The notes beneath the pieces are model-generated. The model did not search any database. It had not been told where the DNA came from and was given only the letters and a program-made list of their open reading frames with translations. Both the position numbers and the translations under genes were made by a program. This document shows positions 15,515 to 24,031 of a stretch of 64,000 bases of DNA, piece after piece. Position 1 is the stretch's first letter, and every line of letters begins with the position of its first letter. This DNA comes from JAMHWD01 sp035911135 (GTDB lineage Bacteria > Pseudomonadota > Alphaproteobacteria > Micavibrionales > Micavibrionaceae). Location: positions 62,001 through 126,000 of the forward strand of contig JAMHWD010000015.1 in the NCBI GenBank assembly GCA_035911135.1. Reading direction: 5' to 3'.

Positions 15515-17845
15515 TTAGGAACTTGCCGCCCTGACCACCAGAACGCGCTCGCCGCTTTCCGGATCATGGAACATCTCTCCCACGGGGCGCTGAGGCGTCG
15601 TTGCCATGCTGAATTGATCCAGCAATTTTGCCACCGCCTTCTCGAAACTATCATCAGTATTAATCGTCTCGACAACGCTGAATTGGGTGTCTATATCCCA
15701 GATCAACTGTACACCATCTTCCACGCACCAAAGCGCAAGAACCTCACGCAGATTTGCGCCGCGAACAGCCTGCCATTTATCCTCAACCACCGGAGCTTGG
15801 GCTGGTGCTGATGTAGCTACCGGAGCTGGCGCTGGAGTCGGAGTTGGAATTGCAGCTGGCGCAGGTGCCGGTGCAGAAACTGGAACTGGCCTTGGTGCGG
15901 GGGCTGATGGCGCAACATCAGGCGGGATTGCAGAATCTGCAAGCGATGCCATTTGCTGGGCTTCCATATCCTGCGCGTTTACCGGCTTTTGCAACGCGTC
16001 CGCCTCAACAGCAGGCGGCGGCGCGGCTGTTCCGTTCTGGGCATCATTACCCATCCAGTAAATTTTCTCGCCGAATTCATTTTTCTGGGCCAGACGATTC
16101 ACCGGGCCAGGCGGCGTCTCGGTGCTCACCTCATTGATACCAAAACGTTCCGTTGGCAATTGCTGGCGACGCTGAGCCGGATTGGCCTCCATATCCACGC
16201 CCGATGCCGGAACGCTGACTTCTGCCATGGGTATAGAATTGGCCTCCGCAACAGGCGCGGCGTCAGTATTTGCAGCAGCGGCATTCATCTGCGCTTTTTG
16301 CTGCGCTTCCATTTCTGCAGCGCTGACCGCTGGCGGATTAAAGGCCGGCGGTATTTTCAATTCCTCAAGCTTGTCCTGCGGCGCATCTTTCTGTGGCGCG
16401 GGCAGTTCAGGAACTGGCGATGCCGGTGGTGAGCTCGCTTCGGCGCTTTCCTGTTCCTGCGGCGCTGGTTGTGCAGGCGCTTCTTCCGGCTGCGGAGCCA
16501 GAACAAGTTCAGGCCTGTCAATTTTAGGATTGGAAGGCGCCGTTTGCTCTGCCGGTTGAGGTTGCGGCGCATCCAGCTGCGCGGGCACAGGCCCAGGCAA
16601 AGACGGGTTAAGGCTTTCTTCGATAATCTTTTCCTCAAAAGCCGGATCATTTTCCATGCGCGCCTGCACAGAAGGCGGCGCAGCCTGTTCAGCAATTTCC
16701 GCCACCTTCACATTGGCTGGTGGGACGTCGGCTGGCGCATCTTGCGGCACAGGCAATTCAACAGGAGCAGGAGCCGCCGCCGGAGCCGCAACAACTGGAG
16801 CGGATGGCGCAGCCGTCACGCTTTCCCCGATAACCTTCTTCCGAAATGCCGGATCATTCTTCATCATGGCCTGCACAGAAGGCGGGGCATTTTGTGCAAC
16901 AATATCGGCAATTTTCATCTGTGGCTTTGGCGCGGCGGGCATTACAGGCGCAACCGGCTCCACAGCTGGCGGCGGCGCAGCCTCAACCTGAACGGATACA
17001 GGCTGTTCAGGTGGCGTTTCCGCCTTGATATCTTGTGCAATTTCAGCGATTTGCGGCGCTGCTGGCGCAGGCGCTGCCACAGGAGCAGACGCGGCTTCTG
17101 CAATCTTCGGCGCCTCGGCAGGCTCTGATTCCGGGACCAATGCAGGCGCAGGCAATTCAACAGGCTGTGCAGGCGGCGGTACTTCTGCCATTTTTTCCGG
17201 CGCAGATGCAGGTGCAGCCGCAGGAGCCAGCGGGAACGGATTGATTTTCAGGGATGATGGTTTTGCTGGAGCGTCTGCGGTATTTGCCTCGGCAACAGGG
17301 GCCGCGGATTGAGGGCCTGCATCAAAATCATAAACTTTTTGCATCTCGCGCCAGTTTGTATCGCGGCAAGATTGCAAACGGCGCACCACATCCTTAACGC
17401 CGCTCATGGAAAATGCGTGAGATTCCCCGGCAACATCCAGATACATAATCGCGCTGCCGGCCAGTGTGGTTCCAAAATCTGGGGCCTTTGAGAGATCGGT
17501 ATAAAGGCCTGTACCATTTGATTCCGTGGCGGCCGGAACCTTAACTGTCTTACCTGATGGCACAAGACGCAAAGTCGCCTCACCATTCCAGCCGGGTTGA
17601 ATTTTACTGGCCGGCAACGTAAAGGCCGCGCCTGTCATCAATCCCTTTTCGCCCACCAGTTCAATGGCAGCATCACCCTGATAGGTGCTGCGTAGCGAGC
17701 ATGTTCTTTCCGTGCCGCCTTGTGCATCCGCATTCAAAGCCCAGCTACCCATCGGCGAGAGGATATCGGCGGCCTGCGCGGAAACAGGAGACAGGGCGCA
17801 TAGCGCCGCAGCAGATAACAAGCGAATGAGAGAATATTTCGACAT
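15515..17845 (-). CDS. Large exported Pro/Ala-rich protein with a TcpQ-like C-terminal domain
   Basis: The 776-residue product has a signal peptide (SKYSLIRLLSAAALCALSP, then VSAQA), then a domain to about residue 170 related to that of the downstream coiled-coil protein (GSWALNAD at its start, CSLRSTY, RRLQSCRD at its end). Residues about 190-680 are a low-complexity Pro/Ala/Glu linker with two copies of a module reading APPSVQAxMxNDPAF. The last 90 residues (VRGANLREVLALWCVEDGVQ, later SFEKAVAKLLDQF) match the TcpQ C-terminal fold, found in proteins that assist secretins in type IVb pilus systems. ATG 17845 has AAGG 8 bases upstream and is preferred to ATG 17851. It lies 143 bases upstream of the coiled-coil gene. 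Confidence 0.75.
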   Translation of the reverse strand: MSKYSLIRLLSAAALCALSPVSAQAADILSPMGSWALNADAQGGTERTCSLRSTYQGDAAIELVGEKGLMTGAAFTLPASKIQPGWNGEATLRLVPSGKTVKVPAATESNGTGLYTDLSKAPDFGTTLAGSAIMYLDVAGESHAFSMSGVKDVVRRLQSCRDTNWREMQKVYDFDAGPQSAAPVAEANTADAPAKPSSLKINPFPLAPAAAPASAPEKMAEVPPPAQPVELPAPALVPESEPAEAPKIAEAASAPVAAPAPAAPQIAEIAQDIKAETPPEQPVSVQVEAAPPPAVEPVAPVMPAAPKPQMKIADIVAQNAPPSVQAMMKNDPAFRKKVIGESVTAAPSAPVVAAPAAAPAPVELPVPQDAPADVPPANVKVAEIAEQAAPPSVQARMENDPAFEEKIIEESLNPSLPGPVPAQLDAPQPQPAEQTAPSNPKIDRPELVLAPQPEEAPAQPAPQEQESAEASSPPASPVPELPAPQKDAPQDKLEELKIPPAFNPPAVSAAEMEAQQKAQMNAAAANTDAAPVAEANSIPMAEVSVPASGVDMEANPAQRRQQLPTERFGINEVSTETPPGPVNRLAQKNEFGEKIYWMGNDAQNGTAAPPPAVEADALQKPVNAQDMEAQQMASLADSAIPPDVAPSAPAPRPVPVSAPAPAPAAIPTPTPAPAPVATSAPAQAPVVEDKWQAVRGANLREVLALWCVEDGVQLIWDIDTQFSVVETINTDDSFEKAVAKLLDQFSMATTPQRPVGEMFHDPESGERVLVVRAASS

Positions 17846-17927
17846 GGCCATAACCTTACTAAAACTTAAAACCTGATAAATGCGCCCATCATATAGAGCG
17901 CGATTAACGGTTTCAATGCCAGATTAT

Positions 17928-19041
17928 TCAGGCCGCGGACTTGTTATCAAGCTTTTGCGCCAGTGATGCTTCGAGGAAACGGTCCAGATCGCCATCCAGA
18001 ACCCCTTGGGAATCCGTGGTCTCAACCCCGGTGCGCGCGTCCTTGATCATCTGGTAAGGGTGCAGGACATAAGATCTGATTTGATGCCCCCAGCCGATAT
18101 CGGTCTTTTCGCCGTGATCGGCAGCGGCGGCGTCTTCCCGCTTACGAAGCTCAACTTCATAGAGTTTCCCGCGCAGCATCTCCATGGCATTGGCCCGGTT
18201 CTGGTGCTGCGAACGGCCTGTCTGGCAGGCCACGACCACGCCCGATGGGATATGTGTGATACGAACGGCAGAATCCGTTGTATTGACGTGCTGACCGCCC
18301 GCGCCTTGCGAACGGTATGTATCAACTTTCAGGTCTTTGTCCAAAATCTCGATATTGATCGTATCGTCAATGACGGGGGATACAGAAACGGATGCAAAAC
18401 TCGTATGGCGGCGCGCGTTGGAATCATAGGGGGAGATTCGCACAAGGCGGTGAACGCCTGTCTCGGTTTTCAGCCAGCCATAGGCATCGGCCCCTTCAAT
18501 TTTTACGGTGCAGGATTTGATCCCGGCTTCCTCGCCGTCGCTGCGCTCCAGCACATCGGGCTTGAAACCGCGCGATCCGGCCCAGCGCAGATACATACGC
18601 AATAAAATCTCTGCCCAGTCCTGCGCTTCTGTACCGCCAGCGCCCGCATTGATCTGAAGATAGCAATCATTGCCATCTGCCTCGCCTGACAACAGGCTTT
18701 CGATCTGACGGCGCTGCACATCTTTTTGTAGAGATTCCAGGGCAGCTTCGGCTTCGGCGATAATGGCAGTATCGCCTTCTAGCTCACCCAGCTCGATCAG
18801 CTCGGCATTGTCCCGCACAGCAGTTTCAATGGCCCGGACAGAGGAAATTTTCTGATCGAGGCGTGTGCGCTCCTTCATGATGGCCTGCGCCTTTTCGGCA
18901 TTGGTCCATAAATCGGGGTTTTCACTTAAAGCATTGAGTTCGTTCAGCCGATCGAGCGCACGATCCCAGTCAAAGATGCCTCCTCAGCAGCGTGAGGGCG
19001 CTTTCAATGCTATCCACAACTGCTTGGGTTTCGGCCTTCAT
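17928..19041 (-). CDS. prfB: Peptide chain release factor 2 with programmed +1 frameshift
   Basis: RF2 releases finished proteins at UGA and UAA. The zero frame from ATG 19041 codes 23 residues (MKAETQAVVDSIESALTLLR, then RHL) and stops at UGA 18970-18972. A +1 shift at CTT-TGA-C continues with DWDRALDRLNELNALSENPD and the rest of RF2, for about 370 residues in all. GGQ in QGAGGQHVN is the hydrolysis motif, and SPYDSNARRHTSF contains the region near the stop-codon-reading SPF tripeptide. An annotation starting at 18878 would miss the N-terminal 54 residues. The next gene upstream ends 4 bases before this start, so the two are probably cotranscribed. Confidence 0.96.
18969..18984 (-). promoter_or_regulatory. 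prfB recoding site (Shine-Dalgarno-like element, slip codon, UGA, C)
   Basis: Read on the minus strand, AGGAGG (18984-18979) is followed by a 3-base spacer, CTT, TGA and C (18969). This is the same arrangement as the Escherichia coli RF2 site, where low RF2 activity lets the ribosome slip forward on CUU and skip one base. It provides autoregulation of RF2 level. Confidence 0.95.
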
Positions 19042-19045
19042 TATA

Positions 19046-19615
19046 TTATGCCGCCTGTTTCAATGCGGCGGTCTCGCCGGAGAAATGCGCGATCATCGCG
19101 GCGACAAATTCTGCCGGATCTTCGCTGGAGCCGCTTAAAAGATTGCGATCCAGCGCATAGGGCGTTTCAGCCCATTGCGCGCCAGCCTGCAAGGCGAAGT
19201 CTTTCAAGGATTCTGGCCCCGCCACAAGGCGGCCCTGAATTTTATCTGTGTAAGCCAGAATTTCCAGCGCGTCATTAAAGGCCGCGACCGGCTTGCCCGT
19301 ATCCATAAAGCCACCGATAAAGCGCTTTGTATGGGCCGTTAATTTAAGTTTTTCAAGGCTGCGGCGGCCGCCGGGTACAACCAGCATAGCGTAATCCACG
19401 GCCAAAGCCGTACTTAAGGTCGAATCAACGGCAAAATGATGCCCCCAGGCATTTTCATTATCCGACCAGCCATTCACCAGGCCCTGATCCATGCCGATAA
19501 TACGGGCATTGGCGCCCGCGGCCTGCAATGCGCGCTGAGCCAGCGTCATATTCTGTTCATTAAAGCCGTTGGCGACGAGGATGGCGATTTTAGCGCTGAT
19601 AACAGGTTTACTCAT
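19046..19615 (-). CDS. DJ-1/PfpI-like protein without the nucleophilic cysteine
   Basis: This 189-residue class I glutamine amidotransferase-like domain resembles the C-terminal domain of large-subunit catalases and PfpI. AKIAILVANGFNEQNMT is strand 1 and its loop, and MLVVPGGRRSLEKL is the Gly-Gly loop. At the nucleophile elbow, where the family has A-x-C-H-G, this protein reads VAAFNDALEIL, so the cysteine is replaced by asparagine. Catalase C-terminal domains also lack the cysteine, so the protein may be structural or a regulator rather than an enzyme. AAGGAG lies 14 bases upstream, a loose spacing. It precedes prfB by 4 bases. Confidence 0.75.
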   Translation of the reverse strand: MSKPVISAKIAILVANGFNEQNMTLAQRALQAAGANARIIGMDQGLVNGWSDNENAWGHHFAVDSTLSTALAVDYAMLVVPGGRRSLEKLKLTAHTKRFIGGFMDTGKPVAAFNDALEILAYTDKIQGRLVAGPESLKDFALQAGAQWAETPYALDRNLLSGSSEDPAEFVAAMIAHFSGETAALKQAA

Positions 19616-19874
19616 GGGAAAGACTTGAACTCCTTTATTTACCGGAAAGTTTTTTTATATTTTGGCGATGCGACATTTTTGTGCGTCCGCTCACAGGCGA
19701 AGGAACATCACTTTTTTCTTATAGAATGTCAAGACAATTCGAATACCATAATAAAAACAATAAATGTCCACAGGAAAAAATTAAATCCCCAAGCATGTCT
19801 TTACATTCGGATTTGACCCCATTAAAACCTTAGTCTGATTTTACTTTTTGCAATACCCGAATGGAGCAATTTTT
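19616..19874. other. Divergent intergenic region
   Basis: These 259 bases are AT-rich, with poly-T and poly-A tracts, and separate the leftward DJ-1-like gene from the rightward OmpA lipoprotein. They must hold two promoters. A TTGACC near 19811 with a weak -10 is a candidate for the rightward gene. No small RNA or repeat was recognised. Confidence 0.35.
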
Positions 19875-20765
19875 ATGAAGATGGTTCGTAATGCACTTTT
19901 AACAGTAGGCCTTATTGCCTTGAGCGGTTGTACCGTTTTTGACAGCTTTAACGAAGTTGAAGCCCTGAACGAAACTCAAGCCGTTGGCAGCCCGTTTACA
20001 CAGGCTCTGGCGGATGAATACCGCGCATTCTCGAACTTCGAACTTAAAGAAATGTTCGACTACCCCGATGCTCTGCACTTCGCCCGCAAGGGTCTGGCCG
20101 CAGCAGCTGGCGAAAACGTGATGCCTGAGCCGGTTTCCGACTGGAACCTCGAAGAGCCCTTCATTCAGGAACTGAGCGCGGCCCGCGGCCGTCTGGTTGT
20201 TGCCCTTGACCTCGGCGCACGTGAAGTCGCCGCCAAGGAAGCCGCTCATGCACAGGCCAAATATGATTGCTGGATCGAACAGCAGGAAGAAAACTGGCAG
20301 GAAGCTGACATTGCATCCTGCAAAACAGAATTCGAGCAAGCCATGGGCGTGCTTGAAGGTATGATCCAGGCTCCTGATGCTCTGCCACCAGTTGCCGACA
20401 TCAATGCCGAGCCAACAACACCGATGGCTCCTGAAGATGCCGTTTACCTCGTCTTCTTCAACTGGGATGAAGCTGTTCTGGGTTCGGGCGCACTGAGCGT
20501 TCTGGATGCGGTTGCTGCCGAAGTTGGCAAAAACCCGCCTGCCCAGATCAATGTAATCGGTCACGCCGATACATCGGGCGATCAGGAATACAACCAGAAA
20601 CTGGCATTCAAACGCGCCAACGCCGTTCGTGATGCTCTGGTTGAGCGCGGCATCAAGGCTGATGTCATGATGGTTGACAGCAAAGGCGAGACAGAACTTC
20701 TGGTGGAAACACCTGACAACGTCCGCGAGCCTGCAAACCGCCGTGTGAACATCTCCTTCCAGTAA
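19875..20765 (+). CDS. OmpA-family outer membrane lipoprotein
   Basis: The 296-residue product begins with a lipoprotein signal, ending in the lipobox LIALSGC (Cys about residue 19). A helical middle region of about 150 residues with few recognisable features follows. Residues from about 185 to 296 are an OmpA-like peptidoglycan-binding domain: VYLVFFNWDEAVL, then NVIGHADTSGDQEYNQKLA, then FKRANAVRDALVERGI and PANRRVNISF. Asp and Arg in these motifs bind diaminopimelate. It should tether the outer membrane to the wall. GGAG lies 9 bases before ATG 19875; an in-frame ATG at 19848 would spoil the signal peptide. A strong terminator follows. Confidence 0.9.
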   Translation: MKMVRNALLTVGLIALSGCTVFDSFNEVEALNETQAVGSPFTQALADEYRAFSNFELKEMFDYPDALHFARKGLAAAAGENVMPEPVSDWNLEEPFIQELSAARGRLVVALDLGAREVAAKEAAHAQAKYDCWIEQQEENWQEADIASCKTEFEQAMGVLEGMIQAPDALPPVADINAEPTTPMAPEDAVYLVFFNWDEAVLGSGALSVLDAVAAEVGKNPPAQINVIGHADTSGDQEYNQKLAFKRANAVRDALVERGIKADVMMVDSKGETELLVETPDNVREPANRRVNISFQ

Positions 20766-20784
20766 GGAGCGTTACAAACAATAC

Positions 20785-20821
20785 AAAAGCCGGGGCATCT
20801 TAAAATGCTTCGGCTTTTTTT
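20785..20821 (+). terminator. Rho-independent terminator after the OmpA lipoprotein gene
   Basis: AAAAGCCGGGGCAT pairs with ATGCTTCGGCTTTT (14 pairs including two G-T pairs) around a 6-base loop, and a T-run follows. It lies 20 bases past the stop codon. Confidence 0.92.
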
Positions 20822-20856
20822 ATGGACAATGAAACCAGAACAATAGGCAGCCAGCC

Positions 20857-22296
20857 TTGAATATCCGCAGCATACTTTTCTTCAATGGCGTTATGATTAC
20901 AATGCTGGCTCATGCCATGCTGATGCCGCTGCTGATTGACCTCCAGCAAGGACGCGAGGAATGGAAGGTATTTTTTATCTCCTTTGTGATTACCTCATTC
21001 TTTGGCGGCTCGCTCACGCTGATCAACGCCTCGCGCTCGATTGTGATGTCCACGCGCGACATTTTCCTTCTGATTGTTTCAGGCTGGGTGCTGGCCGCAA
21101 TATTCGGCTCCCTGCCCTTTCACTTCAGCACCGTGAACATGACTTATACGGATGCCTTCTTTGAGACCGTTTCCGGCATCACCACAACGGGATCTACAGT
21201 CATGGCCAGCCTGGATACCGCGCCGGTCAGCCTGCTGCTCTGGCGGGCGCTGCTGCAATGGATGGGCGGGATTGCCATTGTCATTTCCGCGATTATGATC
21301 ATCCCCTATCTGAACGTTGCCGGGATGCAGCTTTTCCGTTCCGAAATCTCAAGCAGTGACAATACAACACCGCGCACCGCGAAACTCGCCCAGAACATCA
21401 TCATTCTTTATATAACGCTGACCATGATATGCGCGGCCCTTTATGTGCTGGGGGGCATGAACCCGATCGAAGGCATATCGCATGCCATGGCGACAATCTC
21501 GACAGGCGGATATTCAACGCACGACCAGTCATTGGCCTATTTCAATTCCATATTCATCGAGATCACAGCCATCACATTCATGATCATCGGCTCCTTGCCC
21601 TTTATCCTGTATATCAAGGCATTGCGCGGTAATGCCCGCCCCTTGCTGCGGGATGAGCAGGTGCGCTGGTTCCTGACTATCCTGATTTCCTGCATCCTTG
21701 TCTTATGCGCCTATCTCTATGTCTATAAAGGATTTAGCATGGCTCAGGCCTTTCGCTTTTCATCCTTCAGCGTGATTTCACTGACCACCGGAACGGCCTT
21801 TACCTTAAGCAATCACAATGAATGGAGTCACTTCTCCGCCAGCCTTTTATTCTATCTGATGCTGATTGGCGGATGCGCGGGCTCGACCGCCTGCGGCCTT
21901 AAGGTTTTCCGCTTTCAGGTGCTCTATGACATTATCGGCATTCAGATCAAACGCCTCATCTACCCCAGCGGCGTTTTCCGCGCAGATTTCAACGGCAAGC
22001 CTATTCCGCCCGATGTGCCGTTCTCGGTTATGGGATTTTTCTTTCTCTACGCCATGACATGCGTGGCCATTGCCTTGCTGCTGGCCATGACCGGCATGAA
22101 TGTAACGGAATCTTTTACAGCCGCCGTAACATCCGTATCCAATGCCGGCCCCGGAATGGGCAGCATCGGCCCCAGCGGCAATTTCGCAGGACTTAGCGAA
22201 ACCGCAAAATGGATTCTCTGCGCCGGAATGATGCTGGGGCGGCTGGAAATTGTAACGGTGCTGATCCTGTTCACGCCGCAATTCTGGCGTCACTAG
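20857..22296 (+). CDS. trkH: Trk-type potassium uptake membrane subunit
   Basis: This 479-residue inner-membrane protein has about ten transmembrane segments and four pore loops. The filter glycines are visible: ETVSGITTTGSTV, then ATISTGGYST, then ISLTTGTAFT, then SVSNAGPGMGSIGP. It carries potassium into the cell together with a TrkA gating subunit, which is not in this window. The start codon is TTG at 20857, with AGGCAG upstream; no better start is present before the first transmembrane helix. It follows the OmpA lipoprotein gene after a terminator. Confidence 0.92.
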   Translation: MNIRSILFFNGVMITMLAHAMLMPLLIDLQQGREEWKVFFISFVITSFFGGSLTLINASRSIVMSTRDIFLLIVSGWVLAAIFGSLPFHFSTVNMTYTDAFFETVSGITTTGSTVMASLDTAPVSLLLWRALLQWMGGIAIVISAIMIIPYLNVAGMQLFRSEISSSDNTTPRTAKLAQNIIILYITLTMICAALYVLGGMNPIEGISHAMATISTGGYSTHDQSLAYFNSIFIEITAITFMIIGSLPFILYIKALRGNARPLLRDEQVRWFLTILISCILVLCAYLYVYKGFSMAQAFRFSSFSVISLTTGTAFTLSNHNEWSHFSASLLFYLMLIGGCAGSTACGLKVFRFQVLYDIIGIQIKRLIYPSGVFRADFNGKPIPPDVPFSVMGFFFLYAMTCVAIALLLAMTGMNVTESFTAAVTSVSNAGPGMGSIGPSGNFAGLSETAKWILCAGMMLGRLEIVTVLILFTPQFWRH

Positions 22297-22324
22297 GACC
22301 AGGCAACCGTCATTTAAATCCCGA

Positions 22325-22921
22325 TTAAATCCCGAATGCCACGATATTGAAATCGTTCTTCACGATATCGACAATCGTTTCGTCAATCTGGCGGAACATT
22401 TCCTCTAGGCCTTGCATCTGGCGGGTTTCACGCTCGGCCACCGAAACATGCTCGGAGATATTCATGACGCGCTGAAGGTTGAAGCGCCGGCCACGCTGGC
22501 CGCCTGTCAATGGATCTTCCATATTGATATGCATACCCAGATCGACCTTGTACTGATCCATGTAGTCCATATCCAGATAATTGGCGACGGTGTTCTGCGA
22601 GGCCTTGCGCTCATGCGTAACATTGATGCGCTCGATAATCACATTAACCACCGGATCGCCACCGCCCGCCACAAGGCGGCGCTGAACATAGGCGCGGATC
22701 ATCTCATCCATCGGCACGAGGAAACCTTCGGCGATATTGCCGGAGGCCTGCGACTGATTGATCACATTCACGCTGGCCGCATTCAGGCGCAATGGCTGTA
22801 AATGGCTGAAGGTCATGGTTGCCAGCGGCTTGCCATCCGGGTGCGAGCCTGACTGACAGGCCGGCAACGCGATCAAGGCGGCCGCAGCCATCAATGTGCA
22901 AATACGAAAATTAAAACGCAT
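22325..22921 (-). CDS. Lipoprotein of unknown function, 198 residues
   Basis: The N-terminus MRFNFRICTLMAAAALIALP followed by AC is a lipoprotein signal with the lipidated Cys near residue 22. The mature protein is alpha/beta, with no internal repeats: SHLQPLRLNAASVNVINQS, a region of conserved-looking charged residues in the middle, and a C-terminal helix ending in ETIVDIVKNDFNIVAF. I recognise no family with certainty, although it resembles small outer-membrane lipoproteins conserved in Rhodospirillales. AAGGAG lies 8 bases before the ATG at 22921; the frame's ATG at 22960 would add 13 basic residues. It runs in the same direction as hslO, which ends 46 bases upstream, so the two may be cotranscribed. 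Confidence 0.65.
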   Translation of the reverse strand: MRFNFRICTLMAAAALIALPACQSGSHPDGKPLATMTFSHLQPLRLNAASVNVINQSQASGNIAEGFLVPMDEMIRAYVQRRLVAGGGDPVVNVIIERINVTHERKASQNTVANYLDMDYMDQYKVDLGMHINMEDPLTGGQRGRRFNLQRVMNISEHVSVAERETRQMQGLEEMFRQIDETIVDIVKNDFNIVAFGI

Positions 22922-22966
22922 GAGAATTCTCCTTATTTTCCGATTGATACGGCGAAACACGAACGA

Positions 22967-24013
22967 TCATTCGGCAGTTTTGTCCGAATCTTTGCTGATA
23001 TTACGCTCGATTTCCTGCGTATCAAAGACATATTCACGGCTGCAGAACTCGCATTTCATGGTGATGGACCCGTCCACATCCATATAGGCGCGGTCATCTT
23101 CGCTCATCATCCCTAACATGGTTTCCACGCGCTCCGGCGAGCACCGGCATTCCCATATAATCTCGCGCGGTTCAAACACACGCACGCCTTCCTCGCCGAA
23201 CAGGCGCTGCAACAGATCGTTCGGATGCAATGTAGGATCAAGGAATTCTTCTGTCTTGCAGGAATCCAGAAATATATTGGCGCGCAGCCAGTTTTCCTGC
23301 GTATCATCCGCGTTTTCGGCGCTGCTATCGAATTTGGAAATCGGATAGACGTTGCCTTCTGCCGACGTTAAGGGCTCGGCGTGGTGACCGCCTTCTTCGG
23401 GCATGTTCTGCAGCATAATCCCGGCGGCACGCCATTCCCCGTCCATAATGCCGGCCGCAATCTTGATGCCCGTGGCGATCTGTTCGGATTGCTGGAAATA
23501 ATGCCGGACGCAATCGACAAGGCTCTCGCCCTTAAGCTCGACAATGCCCTGATAGCGGTCCGTATCGGGCCCCTGATCCACGGTAAAGGCGACATGCCCC
23601 GTCCCCAGCAATGTCTCCAGATCACTTCCCGTTTTCAAGGCTTCTGTCAGCTGTTCCGCATCAAAACTGGCGCAGGCCCGTGCCTTGCCCTCCGATGTGA
23701 CATCAGCCACCAGCATCTTTACCGCGCCCTTGCTCTGGGTCTGGAGGGTAAATATGCCGTTATATTTCAGCATCGAAGACAGCAAAAGCGCCAGTGTCAG
23801 CGTCTCTGCCACAAGCTTTGCCACAGGCTCCGGGTAATCATGCGCCCCCAAAAGCGTATCCAGAACGCCGCCCACACGCACCAAACGCCCGCGCAGATCC
23901 GATGATTCCAGCATAAAGGGTTTGATAATATTGTCGCTGGCGCTGCCTAAACTCTTGCGGCGGTCTTCGGAATCGTTGTCATTGGCCGTGCCGGCCTGTT
24001 CTTCGAATTGCAT
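22967..24013 (-). CDS. hslO: Redox-regulated chaperone Hsp33
   Basis: Hsp33 holds unfolded proteins during oxidative stress. This 348-residue protein has the N-terminal substrate-binding domain (RLVRVGGVLDTLLGAHDYPE through VADVTSEGKARACASF) and the C-terminal zinc redox switch: WECRCSPERV supplies C-x-C and MKCEFCSREY supplies C-x-x-C. On oxidation these release zinc and activate the chaperone. An N-terminal extension of about 30 polar residues (MQFEEQAGTANDNDSEDRRK) is longer than in Escherichia coli. The short acidic tail ends SKDSDKTAE. Confidence 0.95.
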   Translation of the reverse strand: MQFEEQAGTANDNDSEDRRKSLGSASDNIIKPFMLESSDLRGRLVRVGGVLDTLLGAHDYPEPVAKLVAETLTLALLLSSMLKYNGIFTLQTQSKGAVKMLVADVTSEGKARACASFDAEQLTEALKTGSDLETLLGTGHVAFTVDQGPDTDRYQGIVELKGESLVDCVRHYFQQSEQIATGIKIAAGIMDGEWRAAGIMLQNMPEEGGHHAEPLTSAEGNVYPISKFDSSAENADDTQENWLRANIFLDSCKTEEFLDPTLHPNDLLQRLFGEEGVRVFEPREIIWECRCSPERVETMLGMMSEDDRAYMDVDGSITMKCEFCSREYVFDTQEIERNISKDSDKTAE

Positions 24014-24031
24014 TTGATTATTCTAACACAT

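Noticed and set aside
15687..17312. Gly/Ala/Ser-rich open frames opposite the Pro/Ala-rich exported gene
   Set aside because: The composition is the expected antisense of Pro/Ala/Glu codons; the minus-strand gene has a signal peptide and domains.
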